NCBI GenBank assembly: GCA_017405595.1
Contig: JAFRAC010000007.1
Coordinates: 186,001-250,000, forward strand
Direction of reading: 5' to 3'
Length of the DNA stretch: 64,000 bases
Source: Thermoguttaceae bacterium
GTDB lineage: Bacteria > Planctomycetota > Planctomycetia > Pirellulales > Thermoguttaceae
Positions within the stretch are counted from its first letter, which is position 1. Each line of letters begins with the position of its first letter. The notes under the pieces were generated by a model. It saw only the letters and a program-made list of their open reading frames with translations. It was not told the DNA's origin and searched no databases. The translations under genes were made by a program, and so were the position numbers. Below, one piece after another: positions 62,996 through 64,000 of the stretch.

Positions 62996-64000
62996 ATGAC
63001 GCGAAAAACCCCTCCTTCCGAGGCGAATTCCCGCGAAGCCGGTCAGTCCGCTTCCCTCTCTCCCTCGATTCGTGTAGCGGGGGCACGGGTTCACAACCTT
63101 AAAAATATTTCTCTTTCTCTTCCCCGCAACAAAATTACCGTGATCACCGGACCGAGCGGCAGCGGTAAAAGCTCTCTTGCCTACGATACCATCTTTGCCG
63201 AAGGGCAGCGCCAGTATGTCGAGTCGCTTTCCGATTATTCCCGTCAGTTTCTCCATCAGCTCGAACGGCCCGATGTCGATCTGATCACGGGACTTCAGCC
63301 GACCATTTCCATCGACCAGCGTTTCGGGACCCGCAACCCCCGCAGCACCACCGCGACACTGACCGAAATCTACGATTATTTGCGGATCCTTTACGCACGG
63401 CTGGGACTGGCGCACTGTTACCAGTGCGGAGATCCCATCCGGCAGCAGACTCCCGAAGAAATTCTTCAGACCATCCTTTCTCTGCCCGAGGGGACGCGTG
63501 TCATGCTGCTCGCACCGATGGTTAAAAACGAGAAGGGGGATCACGCCGATCTTTTAAAGCAGATCGCGAAAACCGGAAATGTACGCGTGTTTGTCGACGG
63601 GCAAATCGCGGAACTCGAACAGCTCGGGCCGCTCGATCCGAATCAGCCGCACACCATTCAGACGGTGATCGACCGGCTGATCATTCGGGAGAGTGTCCGG
63701 ACGCGGCTTTTTGAGTCGCTGAAACTTGCGCTCAAAACCGGTGCCGGCCTTGCCAACTGCCTTTACGAAAAATCCCGCACGACGACCGACGAAGGGAAGA
63801 CGCGCAGCGTCTGGAAAGAACTGCTTTTCAGTACACTCTACCTTTGTCCCCGCTGCCGTATCCACTATACCGAACTCCAGCCGCGCACATTCAGTTTTAA
63901 TTCTCCTTACGGCGTCTGCCCGGTCTGTTTCGGGGTGGGGCGCCTTTACGAATTTGATCCGGACCTCGTGATCGCCGCCCGTTCGCTCTCTTTGGCCGAG
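62996..64000 (+). CDS. uvrA: Excinuclease ABC subunit A, 5' part (cut by right window edge)
   Basis: An open frame of 335 codons from ATG 62996 runs off the right edge. After a ~24-residue Ser/Pro-rich extension come the UvrA landmarks: ARVHNLKNISL, Walker A GPSGSGKSS (52-60), AEGQRQYVESLSDYSRQFL, NPRSTTATLTEIYDYLR and the first zinc-binding CYQCG (C141, C144). Further on, CPRCRIHY, FSFNSPYGVCPVCFGVG belong to the UvrB-binding/insertion region. UvrA recognises DNA damage in nucleotide excision repair. The extension makes it slightly longer at the N-terminus than E. coli UvrA. A paralogous UvrA2 cannot be excluded from this part alone. Confidence 0.93.
   Translation, partial: MTRKTPPSEANSREAGQSASLSPSIRVAGARVHNLKNISLSLPRNKITVITGPSGSGKSSLAYDTIFAEGQRQYVESLSDYSRQFLHQLERPDVDLITGLQPTISIDQRFGTRNPRSTTATLTEIYDYLRILYARLGLAHCYQCGDPIRQQTPEEILQTILSLPEGTRVMLLAPMVKNEKGDHADLLKQIAKTGNVRVFVDGQIAELEQLGPLDPNQPHTIQTVIDRLIIRESVRTRLFESLKLALKTGAGLANCLYEKSRTTTDEGKTRSVWKELLFSTLYLCPRCRIHYTELQPRTFSFNSPYGVCPVCFGVGRLYEFDPDLVIAARSLSLAE

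Overview
The window (about 58-60% GC by eye) reads as chromosomal DNA of a planctomycete-like bacterium. That assignment is an inference. It rests on the N-terminally extended NusG and SecE, a MoxR/DUF58/Bat operon, a bacterial topoisomerase VI B subunit, a UshA-like multihaem cytochrome, large secreted helical-repeat proteins, a secreted Cys/Pro-rich repeat protein and a LysM/YkuD protein with a degenerate active site. No rRNA, CRISPR array, insertion sequence, integrase or phage gene is visible, so this is core and lineage-specific chromosome rather than a mobile island.

Layout. 1-2736 (minus): tatD-tcdA-ruvX and an exported protein cut by the left edge. 2951-6473: a small lipoprotein and the radical SAM enzyme AmrS, converging on a secreted alpha/beta hydrolase. 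6620-16517 (plus): a compact moxR-DUF58-DUF4381-batA-batB/C-batD/E operon in which neighbouring bat genes are fused. 16543-21272 (minus): FtsK with a long acidic tail, and a tetrahaem cytochrome. 21515-23527: topoisomerase VI subunit B without subunit A. 23669-30720: a promoter-to-terminator transcription unit of a PilM(-PilN) protein and two single-pass membrane proteins, all three carrying Met-Pro-Gly low-complexity segments. 31112-32267: a secreted repeat protein with about 60 cysteines behind a structured leader. 32304-40498: ribE, rsmA, a coupled xylB-thiM pair, a DacZ-type diadenylate cyclase, a CstA-family transporter and a DapA-family lyase. 40647-50996 (minus): the classical translation/transcription cluster, read from its promoter as tRNA-Thr(TGT)-tRNA-Tyr-tRNA-Gly-tRNA-Thr(GGT)-tuf-tRNA-Trp-secE-nusG-rplK-rplA-rplJ-rplL-rpoC, with rpoB missing between rplL and rpoC. 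51176-57294: a crotonase, a helical-repeat protein with a redox-dead thioredoxin fold, an SDR-type epimerase and a LysM/YkuD pseudo-transpeptidase. 57387-62599: two membrane M48 metalloproteases flanking a stand-alone copy of their C-terminal module. 62996-64000: the start of uvrA.

How the parts may fit together. Envelope functions recur: the Bat operon, the PilM operon, the Cys/Pro-rich exported protein, the degenerate L,D-transpeptidase and the paired M48 proteases. The Cys/Pro-rich protein is a candidate for the proteinaceous wall classically described in planctomycetes. Many predicted promoters share a GG dinucleotide directly before a TATAAT-like -10 box.

The observations I consider most worth following are the missing rpoB, the Cys/Pro-rich protein with its leader, the M48 protease/module cluster, the Met-Pro-Gly PilM operon, the pseudo L,D-transpeptidase and the DacZ-type cyclase. 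All function calls come from reading the sequence. No database search was run.
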